From Lentisphaeraceae bacterium (lineage in GTDB: Bacteria; Verrucomicrobiota; Kiritimatiellia; RFP12; UBA1067), in the NCBI GenBank assembly GCA_004551905.1, contig SFPL01000077.1, positions 1 through 32,534 of the forward strand: a stretch of DNA of 32,534 bases, given 5' to 3'. Position numbers and translations under genes: made by a program. Position 1 is the first letter of the stretch; the number at the start of each line of letters is the position of its first letter. The notes below the pieces were generated by a model. The model did no database searches and had not been told where the DNA came from. It saw only the letters and a list, made by a program, of their open reading frames with translations. Shown here piece by piece: positions 16,801 through 24,621 of this stretch.

Positions 16801-19800
16801 AAGTCGGCCGACATCACGGGATAGGAGACGAGGATGTTGTCGAGCAGGATGAGGGCGTTGCCGTCGATGGGCGTGGTCGAGAGCGGCACGGACGAAGTGC
16901 GGCGGATGCGGAAGCGGGCGGGGATGCGGAGGTCGAGCGGCACGGCCATGCGGTAGAAGTTGGTGGTGGTGCCGCCATGGGCGACGGCGAGGTTGATGCC
17001 GGAAGCGGGGACCTCCTCGCGGACGAAGTCGGGAGTGTTGTCGCGCTTATACGCGACAAACGGGACACGGCGCCAGACGGCGTTGGCGTAGTAGTTGTAG
17101 TTGGTGGTGACAACCTCGACGCCGCCGACATCGTTGGTCTCGATGGTCACACCGGTGATGTTCTCGTCGGTCGGCGGGAGGAGCGCGGTCGCATCGCCGG
17201 CGACATTGGTGCAGATCTCAACGCAGATGCCGTAGTTGTTGCCGATGTTGTTGTTCCAGCCGTTGACGGCGTCGAAGTAGATGGTGCCAATGCCGTTGGT
17301 AAAGCAGGAGGAGTAGACCGTGGCAGCGTCCTCGGCGTTTTCGCCGCCGATGTTGCGCATCACAATCTGGCCGGCGGTCGTTGCGGTTGCACGCTGCACT
17401 TCGAGGTTATCGATGCTGTAAGATGATGGCGAAAAACTGAAGTAGTTCTGGGTCGGCTGCAGCGTCCTATTCGCCGTGTTGCCGTGGCGGCAGTTGAGAA
17501 GGTGCCAGAGTTTAGCCCCGTGCTGCTTGGTCCAGAGGATGGATTCCGTTGCCTCCTTCAGGTAGGGACAAGCTAAATTGCCTGCGGCAGAAAATTCAAC
17601 TATATCCCAGAAAAACGGATCATTCACCGAGGCCGGACGATCCTTCGTATTGCGCGAGTAACCCTGGTAGCGCACAACAGTGCCATGGCGGTTCATGAGC
17701 AGGATGCGGCCGGTGTCGCCGAGGTTGCCGGCGATGTCGGTGTAGGGCGACTTGCCGTTGAGAGTGAGGTTGAAGAGCCCCTTCTCCGCCTCGAGAAGTT
17801 CGTAGCCGGTGAAGCTCTCGTCGAGCGCGAAGACGACGCGGTAGGAGCCGCCTGCCATCGGATAGACGGAGTTGGTGGTGGAGTCGTAGACATTGACGTA
17901 GTTGGTGGACGCCCAGCCCTCGGCGAGGCGGCCGTTGTAGCAGACGGACGGGTGTTCGCCGGCCTCCATCGCAAGCGGCGCGAAGGCGGGGTAGTCGAGC
18001 CAGTAGTTGACCTTTAGGCCGTCCTTCACCACCAGCGAGTTGGTGCAGAAGGCAGAGTCGTTGACGGTGTCAAACTCGGCCTGCATCCAGCTGCCGGAGC
18101 GCACCAGCGGGGTGAGGCGGTATTCGTCGACGACGCCAGCAAAGGAATAGTAGGTGTTGTTAGTGCCGGGGATGTTGCCGAAGGCAAGGTTCTCGCCGGA
18201 GTCATTAGGCTGCATGACGGCGATATTGCGCTCAGCGAAGCTGACTTTGCCCATCTGGGCGCCGCAGACCCTGGCCGCGCCGCCATTGTACGCCGCGCCG
18301 AAGTAGCTCCACGTGCTCAGGATCGTTGCCGGCCAGATCTTGTCAGCATTGGCGCTGGAAGAGCCGCTGCCGAAGAGTTTCATACCCCTAAGGTTGTAGT
18401 CGGCGGATGTGGAACGAACAAAGTAGGCGCCAAAGTCAGTGTCGACGGCGCTCTCGACATTGCGCCGAGAGAAAGGCCAGACGCGTCCCGCGATGGCCGT
18501 CGCAGCGCCGCGCGGCGCCGTAGTCATCTTGAGCCAGCCGGAGATTGTCAGCTTGCCGCCGAAGTGGAACGACGGCGTGTTCGAGACCACGAGCCGGCAG
18601 CCGCCGAGTACGCCGCCGTTATGGCCGATGACGCGCCCCTGGCCGATGTTGGCGACGGTGTGGGTCATCGACGAGATCGACTCGGTAGGATTGCTGGAAT
18701 CCGGATAGCCGAGGTTGCCGTTGCCGGTGGCGTCGGAAGAAGGCTCGACGCCCTGGTCGGCGAAGTGCCAGACGCCGACATAGTCAGACCACACGTCCTC
18801 AGGGCTGTAGCCGGGCGCGTCGGCGCCCTCGCGGAGAGTCCAGTACAGGCGGATGGGGGCGCCGTTGGTGAGAACGCTGACACGCACCCAGACGAGCGAC
18901 TCGCCGGTGACGTTCCAGGTATCGACTTCGTAGGGGAGCTGGGCGTCGGAGACCGTGTCCATGAACACCATATCTTCGCCGGTGCGTCCGGCGCGGCTGT
19001 AGTAGAAGCCGCGCAGGCGGCTTTCGCTGATGCGCACGAGGAGCGGGAAGTTGGTGAGCGGCTCGGAGCCGCGGTAGCCCTGGACGCGCAGGTCGACGTA
19101 GTCGCGGAAGATGCGGTCGGGGTCGCTCCAGATGGAGAACTTGGCGGTGCGCTCGGCGGCGGCCCAGTTGGCGGTCTCGGCGACGGTGGCGCGGACGAAG
19201 TAGACACCGACGTTGGTGGGCTGGTTCTCGGTCCACGGGCCGGTCTCGGCGGTAGAGTAGTCGATCTTCGGTTCGCCAGTCCCCTTCCACTCTGCGTCGG
19301 CGGTGACGTGGTGCAGCACAGGAACTTCCTCCGCCTTCCAGCTCGGCAGCTTGAGGACGGTGATCGAGTTCGGCGCCTGGGCGATGGACCAGTTGAGAGT
19401 CAAGGCGTCGGAATCGCCTGAGGTCCAGCAGTTGTTGGCCGGGTCGTTGAGGACGAAGGTGGCCTGATACACCTTGGCGTCCCTGCCGCCGCTCTGTCCG
19501 CTGCTCTGGTGATAGAGGCCCCTGTCGGCGGAATGCACGATGCCGTACTGCATACCGCCGTTGTAGACGCAGTCAACGACGGCCGGCGGGGCGACGGGAG
19601 CCTTGCTGATGCGCCACTCGATCACGCGCGGCGCAATCGTGGGGGTTGCGGTATTCCAGATGTAGTTGTTGCCGTTGAGCGCAAACCGGACAGGGTAGAC
19701 GCCGACGTCGATCGCGTTGGTGACGCCGCTGTCGATACTGCAGTAGCTGGGCCAGCCGGCGGGGGAGACGACCACGAAGTGGCTGTTGGTATCGTAGACA

Positions 19801-21761
19801 AAGTTGGTGGTGGCGCCGAAGGAGACGGGCTCGACCGGCAACCGGGCGATCGTCCACTGCACCTGGATCTCGGCCTGTCCGATCTCCCCGCCTTCCCACA
19901 GGTAATTCACGGTGTCCTTGAGCGTGGCCACGGCGATGTAGCTGCCGGCATCGGTGGCGTTGGTGACGCCACCGAGAGTGTACAGGTTTTCGCCGCCGTG
20001 GGTTTCGATGCCGACAAGGTCGCCGCCATTGTAGACGAGGCCGGTCTTCGCGGTCGGCCTGGGGACGGGCTGGCCACCGATGCTCCAGGGAATTTCGATG
20101 GTGTCGCCGGACGCCGCCGGGTCGCCGGACGCCCATTCGCAGTTGCCGTGGTGGGCGGCGCCGATGGTGGCGGTGGCGGTGTAGGAGCCGGTGGCGGTGG
20201 CGGCGGTGTCGCCGCCGAGGCCATAAAAAGCGGCATCGGCAGAATCCTGAATGCCGTTCTGGGGACTGCCGGTGTAGTAAAGGCCGGGAATCGCAGTCGG
20301 GCGAACGAGGATACGCTTGGCGATGGAGAAGTCGAATTGTTTGGGATCGGTGGAGCCATCTGGCCAAGTGCAGTTGGTGGTGCCGGCGGGATTCTTGAGC
20401 GTCGCGGTAACGGTGTATGTTCCAACGGCGGTCTGCTTCTCGTTGCTCAGGGTGTAGTAGCTCGAGTTCGTGGGCACGGAGCCGATCTGGACTTCGCCGT
20501 TGTAAACGAGGTTGGTGGCAAACGGCACTTCGGAAGCAGGAACTACAGATGGAACAATTTTCCAGCTGAAGGCGCGCTCGTCCTCAGATCCATCATCCTT
20601 CCACCGGAGACCAGGTTTGGGACGAATCGTAAAATTGTACACATTCGCATTGACCGCGCGGTCTTGGCCGCCAGACACGATCCAGTTGCTGCCGGGGTGG
20701 TTAGGGTCAATGGCGGAAAGCTCATCGCCGGTATACGGCTGTTCCGCGATGACCTCCGGCGCGATCGCCGGCATCAAGAGCCTGATGACGACAATGCCGC
20801 TGCCGCCGGCCGCGCCGGTCGAATAGCGTCCGCCACCGCCGCCGCCGCCGCCAGTCGAGTCCTCACCTGGCGTGGCAAATGTGCCATCAGTACCAAGACC
20901 GCCCGATCCACCACCGCCAAGGCCGCCAGACATAGACGGGGTGCCTTTAGACCTACCGCCGCCGCCGCCGCCAGCATAGTATTTGAGCTCGCCGGAAATA
21001 TCGCTTTGAATACCGTTGCCACCGGCACCGCTGGAACTGCTGGAGGTATTTCCTCCTGACGCACCCGCACCACCACCACCACCGGCATAGCTAACATTGT
21101 TACCTGCACCGCCACTTGACCCCTGACCGGACACGCCACTACCTCCGGCACGCTTGCCAGTAGCGGCTATGTTGCTGGCAGCAGATCCCCCGCCGCCCGA
21201 ACCACCACTACCACCAACAGTCTGTGCGCCGCCGCCACCACCACCGAGTACGCTGGCAACTTCAGCGGCAGTTGTGGTGTTGGTAATTGCCGAGCCGCCG
21301 CCGTCGCCGCCAGATTTGGCGACAGTCTGGTCAGTAGCGGCTGTACCGCCGGCACCGACATAGATCGAATATGCCTGTGCCGCCAAGGTGGTGTAGTTCG
21401 TTGCAAAGCCGCCGGCGCCGCCACCACCGCCTTGACCACGTAAAGCAAAGTCACTCTTCTTTACGGTTCCACCGGCGCCGCCGCCGCCGACAACGAGGTA
21501 GCGGGCGGCCCAGGCCTCGGGCAAGGACAAGGTGCCGACGGTGGAGGTGTCAGTGTAGGTGAGGATGAGGTCGGAGCTGGCGGGATCGGGACCAGAATAG
21601 GAAACGGCTGCGCCAGAGTAGGTGACGGTTATGCCAGCCCACTCGACAGTGTCGCCGCGCACGGCGGTGGGGAGGAGGGAAAAGAGTGCGATAACGCCCA
21701 GCGCGGCGAGGGCTGGCAGCCGCCGCGCAAGGGCATTTAGGCTTGTATTTATCGCGTTCAT
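10869..21761 (-). CDS. Giant secreted multidomain surface protein (3630 aa)
   Basis: A 3630-aa protein in one uninterrupted frame. ATG 21761 has GGGAGG 6 nt upstream, so it is preferred over 21791. Residues 1-36 are a signal peptide. About 88-330 is a glycine-rich domain (YLVVGGGGAGG to GGSGIVVIR). About 331-880 holds six MBG-like repeats, each with a (V/Y)YxG or VYD entry and a W-x-I or FxI exit (FSWKI, FDFSI, IPWSI, VQWTI, IEWRI, LNWSI). About 882-1010 matches DUF2341 (DYVDLRVQGYRG, FPLLVRISE, ADAPGYSPEDVWSDYVGVWH), followed by a LamG-like fold to about 1220. Four GxGx(V/I) beta-sandwich-like modules lie near 1490, 2095, 2558 and 2768. A lamin-tail-like domain (AWINEFNF, QFVELCIPSGIDMKGW) begins near 3045. 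No C-terminal anchor or protease motif is visible. Probably an extracellular adhesin or structural protein; partner and substrate unknown. Its own promoter suggests independent expression. Confidence 0.9.
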   Translation of the reverse strand: MNAINTSLNALARRLPALAALGVIALFSLLPTAVRGDTVEWAGITVTYSGAAVSYSGPDPASSDLILTYTDTSTVGTLSLPEAWAARYLVVGGGGAGGTVKKSDFALRGQGGGGGAGGFATNYTTLAAQAYSIYVGAGGTAATDQTVAKSGGDGGGSAITNTTTAAEVASVLGGGGGGAQTVGGSGGSGGGGSAASNIAATGKRAGGSGVSGQGSSGGAGNNVSYAGGGGGAGASGGNTSSSSSGAGGNGIQSDISGELKYYAGGGGGGRSKGTPSMSGGLGGGGSGGLGTDGTFATPGEDSTGGGGGGGGRYSTGAAGGSGIVVIRLLMPAIAPEVIAEQPYTGDELSAIDPNHPGSNWIVSGGQDRAVNANVYNFTIRPKPGLRWKDDGSEDERAFSWKIVPSVVPASEVPFATNLVYNGEVQIGSVPTNSSYYTLSNEKQTAVGTYTVTATLKNPAGTTNCTWPDGSTDPKQFDFSIAKRILVRPTAIPGLYYTGSPQNGIQDSADAAFYGLGGDTAATATGSYTATATIGAAHHGNCEWASGDPAASGDTIEIPWSIGGQPVPRPTAKTGLVYNGGDLVGIETHGGENLYTLGGVTNATDAGSYIAVATLKDTVNYLWEGGEIGQAEIQVQWTIARLPVEPVSFGATTNFVYDTNSHFVVVSPAGWPSYCSIDSGVTNAIDVGVYPVRFALNGNNYIWNTATPTIAPRVIEWRISKAPVAPPAVVDCVYNGGMQYGIVHSADRGLYHQSSGQSGGRDAKVYQATFVLNDPANNCWTSGDSDALTLNWSIAQAPNSITVLKLPSWKAEEVPVLHHVTADAEWKGTGEPKIDYSTAETGPWTENQPTNVGVYFVRATVAETANWAAAERTAKFSIWSDPDRIFRDYVDLRVQGYRGSEPLTNFPLLVRISESRLRGFYYSRAGRTGEDMVFMDTVSDAQLPYEVDTWNVTGESLVWVRVSVLTNGAPIRLYWTLREGADAPGYSPEDVWSDYVGVWHFADQGVEPSSDATGNGNLGYPDSSNPTESISSMTHTVANIGQGRVIGHNGGVLGGCRLVVSNTPSFHFGGKLTISGWLKMTTAPRGAATAIAGRVWPFSRRNVESAVDTDFGAYFVRSTSADYNLRGMKLFGSGSSSANADKIWPATILSTWSYFGAAYNGGAARVCGAQMGKVSFAERNIAVMQPNDSGENLAFGNIPGTNNTYYSFAGVVDEYRLTPLVRSGSWMQAEFDTVNDSAFCTNSLVVKDGLKVNYWLDYPAFAPLAMEAGEHPSVCYNGRLAEGWASTNYVNVYDSTTNSVYPMAGGSYRVVFALDESFTGYELLEAEKGLFNLTLNGKSPYTDIAGNLGDTGRILLMNRHGTVVRYQGYSRNTKDRPASVNDPFFWDIVEFSAAGNLACPYLKEATESILWTKQHGAKLWHLLNCRHGNTANRTLQPTQNYFSFSPSSYSIDNLEVQRATATTAGQIVMRNIGGENAEDAATVYSSCFTNGIGTIYFDAVNGWNNNIGNNYGICVEICTNVAGDATALLPPTDENITGVTIETNDVGGVEVVTTNYNYYANAVWRRVPFVAYKRDNTPDFVREEVPASGINLAVAHGGTTTNFYRMAVPLDLRIPARFRIRRTSSVPLSTTPIDGNALILLDNILVSYPVMSADLKPLGFYDPDRRGKQVLGQEIAFETPFPAQTDVNVFGRAAPYFYVNPGTTAADTNKFVVAANLHYRWRYLRQRAEPAAQINQLNPAYPGYYGNSLWRTVPLNPRDGFRSIDPLVLPAAAGDVEFWYDLTMDTPYYEYVDYSGLDYGVPYVERQTAVTNHITAAEMEGGDELLPSTGIDWFVRLREGKSDFEGMRVVVEGELGGVYEMDPIEDNMWRALVKIPPDKVPSGVTVPVSFYFVGVNRQLPGATVFAENTVYFGPNAAETVDLPANGKLEMCDLAADVKRISADVDSSTGYLELKISDRYLTWAASRAEYQNFNNWSDAHRTDGRFCVASGTNGVDDVKMKTYNLEMGAWRQFDPGSTNWNETFWLANYNDAGFPKEKYFQDHITPNSWNGHNLTFVSRNLNKYVAPNGGDTLSGMAAKLQGQGEGYLEFSLADRPKGLGSVKVSSRIGQSISFDNVCYNTMSLYDLRVNSIGGIDYSFRTNYVFFAPVLMSSLVKGNQYTGYGENYNGVEGIMAAGASVSVVAYYWPGIGCYEFRLSRQTNNANNNGPRYVLELFRWSVQNGKISPTLLVQQPFDARIWYDERGTSTDPTKNSQYNPNFWGMFISVENTSSGTLVIGGISQDSALPIVNDAAGSPYSWNATVNRTSGGLQYGYRGIAYRDNSASRLTYGGYGVNAKDCPVRFVGMHHYATPVPQGNIRYTDNTTPPAANASKYFTQNPRLRISESDATPEAVDIKNGRWASQSRLETFTFENSTAVGLTGFTEGFSGAYCGVRMPGADSLSQDVVLMLQPASGGDWKEYARATVSGYGFKSSEFLIHTTGQWNTRVTTGSDNVELVVTSVEQTSWEAPDHEDLRYGDDEFVYTQGIVSTNTAAVQQEHLLQPSRGDPTKAMSMRSPILRGLGKVSFSYANAGANTEIWVQIATNEVESHITELNTTVKEGPLYWVTVGKYAGTGKPGYDGQLVTGSGKTGSITHYLGLHDRNDRPLRGLFRILVPTNVVSTARGLAYLTDNVNYGKLTVRGMTVTDEPGLSERSWRGWNLRTVGDSADSESRMYLSDTTISGETGSGLVGALNNTVNNDTIDDDPEKARADFPTVYSPTFVVPAGRKSGIGSIDFRARLYSTGAATLPKGGKIWLYGSTSSVDGPWTLLAEYVIDSPVMKTFTWSTGKENYLAAKFAISDSSAKTVTAAYERIILDEITIREKVQPSVSFLYARPFRNHLFDPVEVADILSPSEQPIVGESWGVQTKVVLRQLADEIDTSKGFRVSLAYYTGDKWGYNQWRNEPEAVGGIELIPVGDPTNLVFRSVGTSEKTLVPPTQNGGVVQFQLTVHYTDRGGVVYDQILETYSDWTQPPWYYPIDKNVDAGGNTNPDLFSPYTILDTVSPGRAWINEFNFNDGTAAVNGGDKPTNNQFVELCIPSGIDMKGWKVRLTDLNFNQWVMAKLGDNGLPASKVSQTATNSFEFYLLESPATDLAGGINRRNPDAPKADGTWNNDGRTASAKNGTLFNEYPYQLELIRPNGIVEHQIVFEGTNTVAHRSYGYLYSATNLAYTLQLRENPQSTKRMVVGSDVDRAVTNPTAYGSSGVVGGDVSGTPAPGDKDTWASGLQFTPGWLNEGQIIPYNWFTVPNGTNCWVYFLNEGAHVEQCVGTNTASYIVAVVPKDKTTNVTYRIAKWYALDVSENGETVASGERGTYVHSVTPTSTTFRVVATETRNPALATDFGLDDSNPYTDSVLNWLTSKWPDSDVEDIRGARFRGLNDTSKIIPLSLTDMYWLDIPPVPESDAERNSVDGGSNWWLRAGITKSPVEHKIYRKRGSSTVCFTNQVVDMMMYISNSVTGVAHAPQRLQGLDNAQSDSWSGAWTSETFKVRAKLKLDWDTEFLPFRFFIFNAGSFTGAAGGESVNVPGMGPIAPYSARIEIFDPHATESIGVNYGWENYPNTSGFYLWSIDTDLYPFGVQTLKYDDTYPETLP

Positions 21762-21833
21762 TTCAACCTCCCGACACAAAACCACCGCCACCCGCTATGC
21801 GAGGGCATAGTTCTGTCTTTGAGTTGTTTGAGC

Positions 21834-21842
21834 ATTATACCA
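21834..21842 (-). promoter_or_regulatory. Promoter and hairpin leader of the giant surface protein
   Basis: Minus-strand TGGTATAAT with the hexamer at 21839-21834, 72 nt before ATG 21761. The leader includes a perfect hairpin (CTATGC/GCATAG arms, 21795-21810) and then the GGGAGG ribosome-binding site. A regulatory role of the hairpin is possible but unproven. Confidence 0.7.
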
Positions 21843-21843
21843 T

Positions 21844-22057
21844 AAATCGGAGAAGAGTGGGGAAAAAATTGAAAAAGTTTTTTAGGGGAGGCGGCTCAGT
21901 GAAAAGGCAGGCAGGACCGGAGCTAGGCTGGGGGCTTCGCCTCCTTGGCGAGGCGGCGAAGGAAAAAGGCGCACCAATGGGGAATAGTAAGCACGCCGTT
22001 TGAGAAGCGGAGGCGACGACAATCGGAATCGGACGCAGAATTTGCGGCTTCTGCGAC
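21844..22057. other. Intergenic region with GC-rich hairpins
   Basis: No gene is credible here. CTTCGCC(15)GGCGAAG-type pairing around 21936-21964, with an inner GCCTC/GAGGC stem, could act as a terminator or repeat for the dehydratase gene to the right; no T-run follows it. A gcggaggcgacgacaatcgg stretch near 22008 weakly resembles the reverse complement of the 51-bp module near dnaA. Confidence 0.35.
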
Positions 22058-23221
22058 TTAAGAATAGTATTTGCAGCTATTAGGGGGGCGGATGTTGGTG
22101 AGGGTGCCGGCGTAGTGGCGGAGCCAGTGATCGGCCTTGGGGTGGGCCAGCGCCGCCGCTTCGTTTAGCTCGACGCCAAGGCCGGGTCGGTCGGAGGGGT
22201 ACATGAGGCCGTTCTCGAAACGCACGTCCTCGTCAATGACGTCGCGGCGCCAGGGGACGTCGTCGAAGAGCGTCTCGTGGATGCAGTAGCCAGGAGTGGA
22301 GACGCCAAGGGCGAGGGTGACGGCGTTGGCGACGGGGCCGGACGGGTTGTGGGCGCAAAATGGAATGTGGTGGGCGTCGCAGATGGCGGCGATCCCGCGC
22401 ATGCCGGTGATGCCGCCGGCGTGGGATGCGTCGGGCTGGAGGTAGTCGCAGGCGCGCAGCTCGACCGCGTCCAGGATCTGCTGGGTGGTGTAGAGGCGCT
22501 CGCCGCAGGCGATGGGGACGCGCACGCGGCTGCGCAGGTCGGCGAGCGAGCGCATGGTGTCGGGGATGACGGGCTCCTCCACCCAGTAGGGGTCGAACTC
22601 CTCGAGCGCGCGGCAGACGCGGAGCGCGGTGGGGAGGTCGAACCGGCCGTGGCACTCGACGAGGATCTCCGCCTTGCCGGCGGTCGCGGCCTTGACTGCG
22701 GCAACGCACTTCAGCGCCTTGCGGAAGTCGTCGGGAGGAAGCTGGCGGTAGTTGCGGCCGAAAGGATCCCACTTGAGTCCGCGGAAGCCGGCCTCGACCG
22801 CGGCCACTGCCTTGTCGGCGAACTCCTCGGGCTCCTTCGCGCCGGCAAACCAGCAGTTGGCGTAGCAGGGGACGCCATCGCGGCACTTGCCGCCGGCGAG
22901 CTTCCAGACCGGTAGACCGAGCGCCTTGCCCTTCAGGTCCCAGAGCGCCATGTCGACGGCGGAGAGCGCGCTCATGAGCACGGCGCCGCCGCGCCAGTAG
23001 GCGTCGCGGTAGTTGGAGTGGAAAATCCACTCGGTGTTGAAAGGGTCCTGGCCGACGAGCGCGTGCTCCTGGTCGGCGATGGCGCCGAGGACAGCGTTCT
23101 CCTTGTATTCGAGGGTGGCTTCGCCAAGGCCGTGGAGGCCGGAGTCGGTCTCCACCTTGAGGAAGACCCAGTTGGTGCGGAAGCAGTCGACGACGAACGT
23201 GCGGAGGGCGGTGATTTTCAT
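22058..23221 (-). CDS. Enolase-superfamily sugar-acid dehydratase (mandelate racemase/MLE family)
   Basis: A 387-aa member of the mandelate racemase/muconate lactonizing enzyme family, most likely a sugar-acid dehydratase like galactonate or gluconate dehydratases. LKWDPFGRN (about 155) carries the catalytic-lysine region. ECHGRFD (about 190), YWVEEPV (about 214) and CGERLY (about 241) supply the three acidic Mg-binding positions. DASHAGGI and CAHNPSGPVA (about 291-300) are the conserved barrel ends with the catalytic His. Substrate cannot be read from sequence. The start has no Shine-Dalgarno and lies 56 nt after the SDR stop, in a leader containing a CGGAC/GTCCG inverted repeat. Context with an SDR dehydrogenase suggests a sugar-acid or uronate catabolic step. 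Confidence 0.88.
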   Translation of the reverse strand: MKITALRTFVVDCFRTNWVFLKVETDSGLHGLGEATLEYKENAVLGAIADQEHALVGQDPFNTEWIFHSNYRDAYWRGGAVLMSALSAVDMALWDLKGKALGLPVWKLAGGKCRDGVPCYANCWFAGAKEPEEFADKAVAAVEAGFRGLKWDPFGRNYRQLPPDDFRKALKCVAAVKAATAGKAEILVECHGRFDLPTALRVCRALEEFDPYWVEEPVIPDTMRSLADLRSRVRVPIACGERLYTTQQILDAVELRACDYLQPDASHAGGITGMRGIAAICDAHHIPFCAHNPSGPVANAVTLALGVSTPGYCIHETLFDDVPWRRDVIDEDVRFENGLMYPSDRPGLGVELNEAAALAHPKADHWLRHYAGTLTNIRPPNSCKYYS

Positions 23222-23277
23222 GGGTGAGGCGGGAGGATGGGGTGGGAGCGGACTGAAGCCCGCAGGTCCGATATGGG

Positions 23278-24063
23278 TTAGAGGTCGAGATCTTCGGGCA
23301 TGTGCTGGCAGGAGCAGCCGGCGTCGCAGGTGACGATCTCGCCGGTCATGTTCGAGGAGTCGTCCGAGGCGAGGAACGCGACGACGTTCGCGATGTCGGA
23401 GCCGCGCGCCTCGCGGCGGAGCGGGCAGTTGAGGCGGCGGCGCGCGGCTATTTTGGGGTCGAGGGAGTCCCAGCGCTCAGTGTTGATGTAGCCGGGCGCG
23501 CAGCAGTTGACGCGGATGCCGAGCGGGGCGAGGTCGAGCGCGAGCGCTCGCACCATGGAGTTGACCGCGCCCTTCGAGGCGCAGTAGGCGGTGCGGCGGC
23601 GGATGGCGCGCGTGGCGGTGTTGGAGGAGAGGAAGACCACCACGCCGCGCGACTCCTGCTTCATGAAGAAGCGGGTGCAGGCCTGCTGGGTGACCTGGAA
23701 GCCGCCGATGACGTTAACGTTCAGGACCTCGTGGAAGCGCGCGGGGTCCATCTCAAGGGGGCCGCCGTGGCCGAGACCCTGGTTGGCGGCGTTGTTGACG
23801 AGGATGTCGAGGCGGCCCGCCTCGCGCTCGACGGCGTCGAAGAGCGCGCGGACCTGGGCGAGGTCGGAGATGTCGCAGGCCAGCGAAGTGACGCCGACGA
23901 CGCCGCGGGAGGCGAGGGCCGCCGCGCCGGCGGCGGTGGAGGCCGCGGTCGAGCCGCAGGTAAACACCTTCGCGCCTTCGCGGACGAACTTCTCCACCAG
24001 GTCGAGACCGGTGTTGCGGCTGCCGCCGGTTACCAAAACCACCTTGCCGTCGAACTTTCCCAT
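23278..24063 (-). CDS. SDR-family NAD(P)-dependent oxidoreductase
   Basis: A 261-aa short-chain dehydrogenase/reductase. The Rossmann motif TGGSRNTG (residues 12-19), DISDLA (acidic cofactor-side motif), NNAANQG (about 90-96), Ser in FLSSNTA (about 147), YCASKG (about 159-164, Tyr and Lys of the active site) and APGYINTE are all present. The C-terminus, CDAGCSCQHMPEDLDL, is Cys-rich. Family members oxidise or reduce sugars, polyols or sugar acids; the neighbouring dehydratase suggests a sugar-acid pathway. ATG 24063 is preceded by AAAGGAGAG. It follows the XRE gene by 38 nt and precedes the dehydratase by 56 nt, so the three probably share a transcript. Confidence 0.9.
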   Translation of the reverse strand: MGKFDGKVVLVTGGSRNTGLDLVEKFVREGAKVFTCGSTAASTAAGAAALASRGVVGVTSLACDISDLAQVRALFDAVEREAGRLDILVNNAANQGLGHGGPLEMDPARFHEVLNVNVIGGFQVTQQACTRFFMKQESRGVVVFLSSNTATRAIRRRTAYCASKGAVNSMVRALALDLAPLGIRVNCCAPGYINTERWDSLDPKIAARRRLNCPLRREARGSDIANVVAFLASDDSSNMTGEIVTCDAGCSCQHMPEDLDL

Positions 24064-24101
24064 GGTCGCTCTCCTTTGGGGTTTGTTTTACTGAAAAGCA
24101 G

Positions 24102-24575
24102 CTACGCGATGTAGGGCTGGCCGCAGTGGGAGCAGACGGCGCCGGCGTGGACCCAGGCACCGCAGTTGGGGCAGAGGCGCTCCAGCACCTCGCCGCAGAC
24201 GGCGCAGAAGCGGCCGCCGATCGGATCTGCCGCGGAGCGGTCGGGCGAGTAGAGGGCGCGGCCGGCAACCTGGTAGGCGCGGTTGCTGGGGCACTGCGGG
24301 TTGGGACAGAAGCCGGAGCCGGGGGCGTAGTTGGGGGCGGCGGGGGCGGGCGTGGGGGCGCCGGGGGAAGGAGCAGCGGCGGTGAGGGAAACGCCGAGGC
24401 ACTGGGCCAGCTTTTCCACCACTTCGGTGCTCAGCTTGGTGGGGCGGCCCTGCTCGAACATGGAAAGCGCAGACTGCTTGCAGCCGACTTCAGCGGCAAG
24501 GACTTGCTGCGAGAGGCCCGCCTGGCGGCGGGCATCACGGAGCTGGAAACAGATCTCTGGACTAAGGGCCTTCAC
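24102..24575 (-). CDS. XRE-type HTH regulator with C-terminal zinc ribbons
   Basis: With a GTG start at 24575 this is a 157-aa protein. Residues about 10-62 are an XRE/HTH_3 DNA-binding domain (LRDARRQAGLSQQVLAAEVG, QSALSMFEQGR). A Pro/Ala linker follows (66-85), then four cysteine pairs (Cys90/95, 124/127, 135/138, 148/151), i.e. two zinc-ribbon modules. A longer form from ATG 24656 is open, but its extra 27 residues merely translate the 12-bp repeat array, and the GTG has a CATAAT box 9 nt before it like the leaderless genes here. The start is therefore a judgement. Such proteins are likely transcription regulators; metal or redox sensing by the ribbons is inference. Probable first gene of the operon with the SDR and dehydratase genes. 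Confidence 0.75.
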   Translation of the reverse strand: MKALSPEICFQLRDARRQAGLSQQVLAAEVGCKQSALSMFEQGRPTKLSTEVVEKLAQCLGVSLTAAAPSPGAPTPAPAAPNYAPGSGFCPNPQCPSNRAYQVAGRALYSPDRSAADPIGGRFCAVCGEVLERLCPNCGAWVHAGAVCSHCGQPYIA

Positions 24576-24584
24576 TGATTGTGT

Positions 24585-24590
24585 ATTATG
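24585..24590 (-). promoter_or_regulatory. Possible -10 of the XRE operon (leaderless GTG)
   Basis: Minus-strand CATAAT, followed by 9 nt and GTG, the same geometry as the citrate synthase promoter. There is no TGn extension, so this is a weaker case. Confidence 0.4.
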
Positions 24591-24621
24591 GACTTTATTT
24601 TTTATAAACGCAAGGGGGTAG

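Noticed and set aside
14151..17426. 1091-codon plus-strand frame, and similar long plus-strand frames at 3857-5428, 5720-6988 and 19509-21059
   Set aside because: They lie entirely opposite well-supported genes, have Val/Gly/Ala/Arg-rich shadow composition and no family motifs; GC-rich third positions keep such antisense frames open.
20800..21500. Tandem ccgccg/ggc-rich segments resembling a repeat array or CRISPR
   Set aside because: They encode the glycine-rich domain of the giant protein; no uniform repeats and spacers are present.
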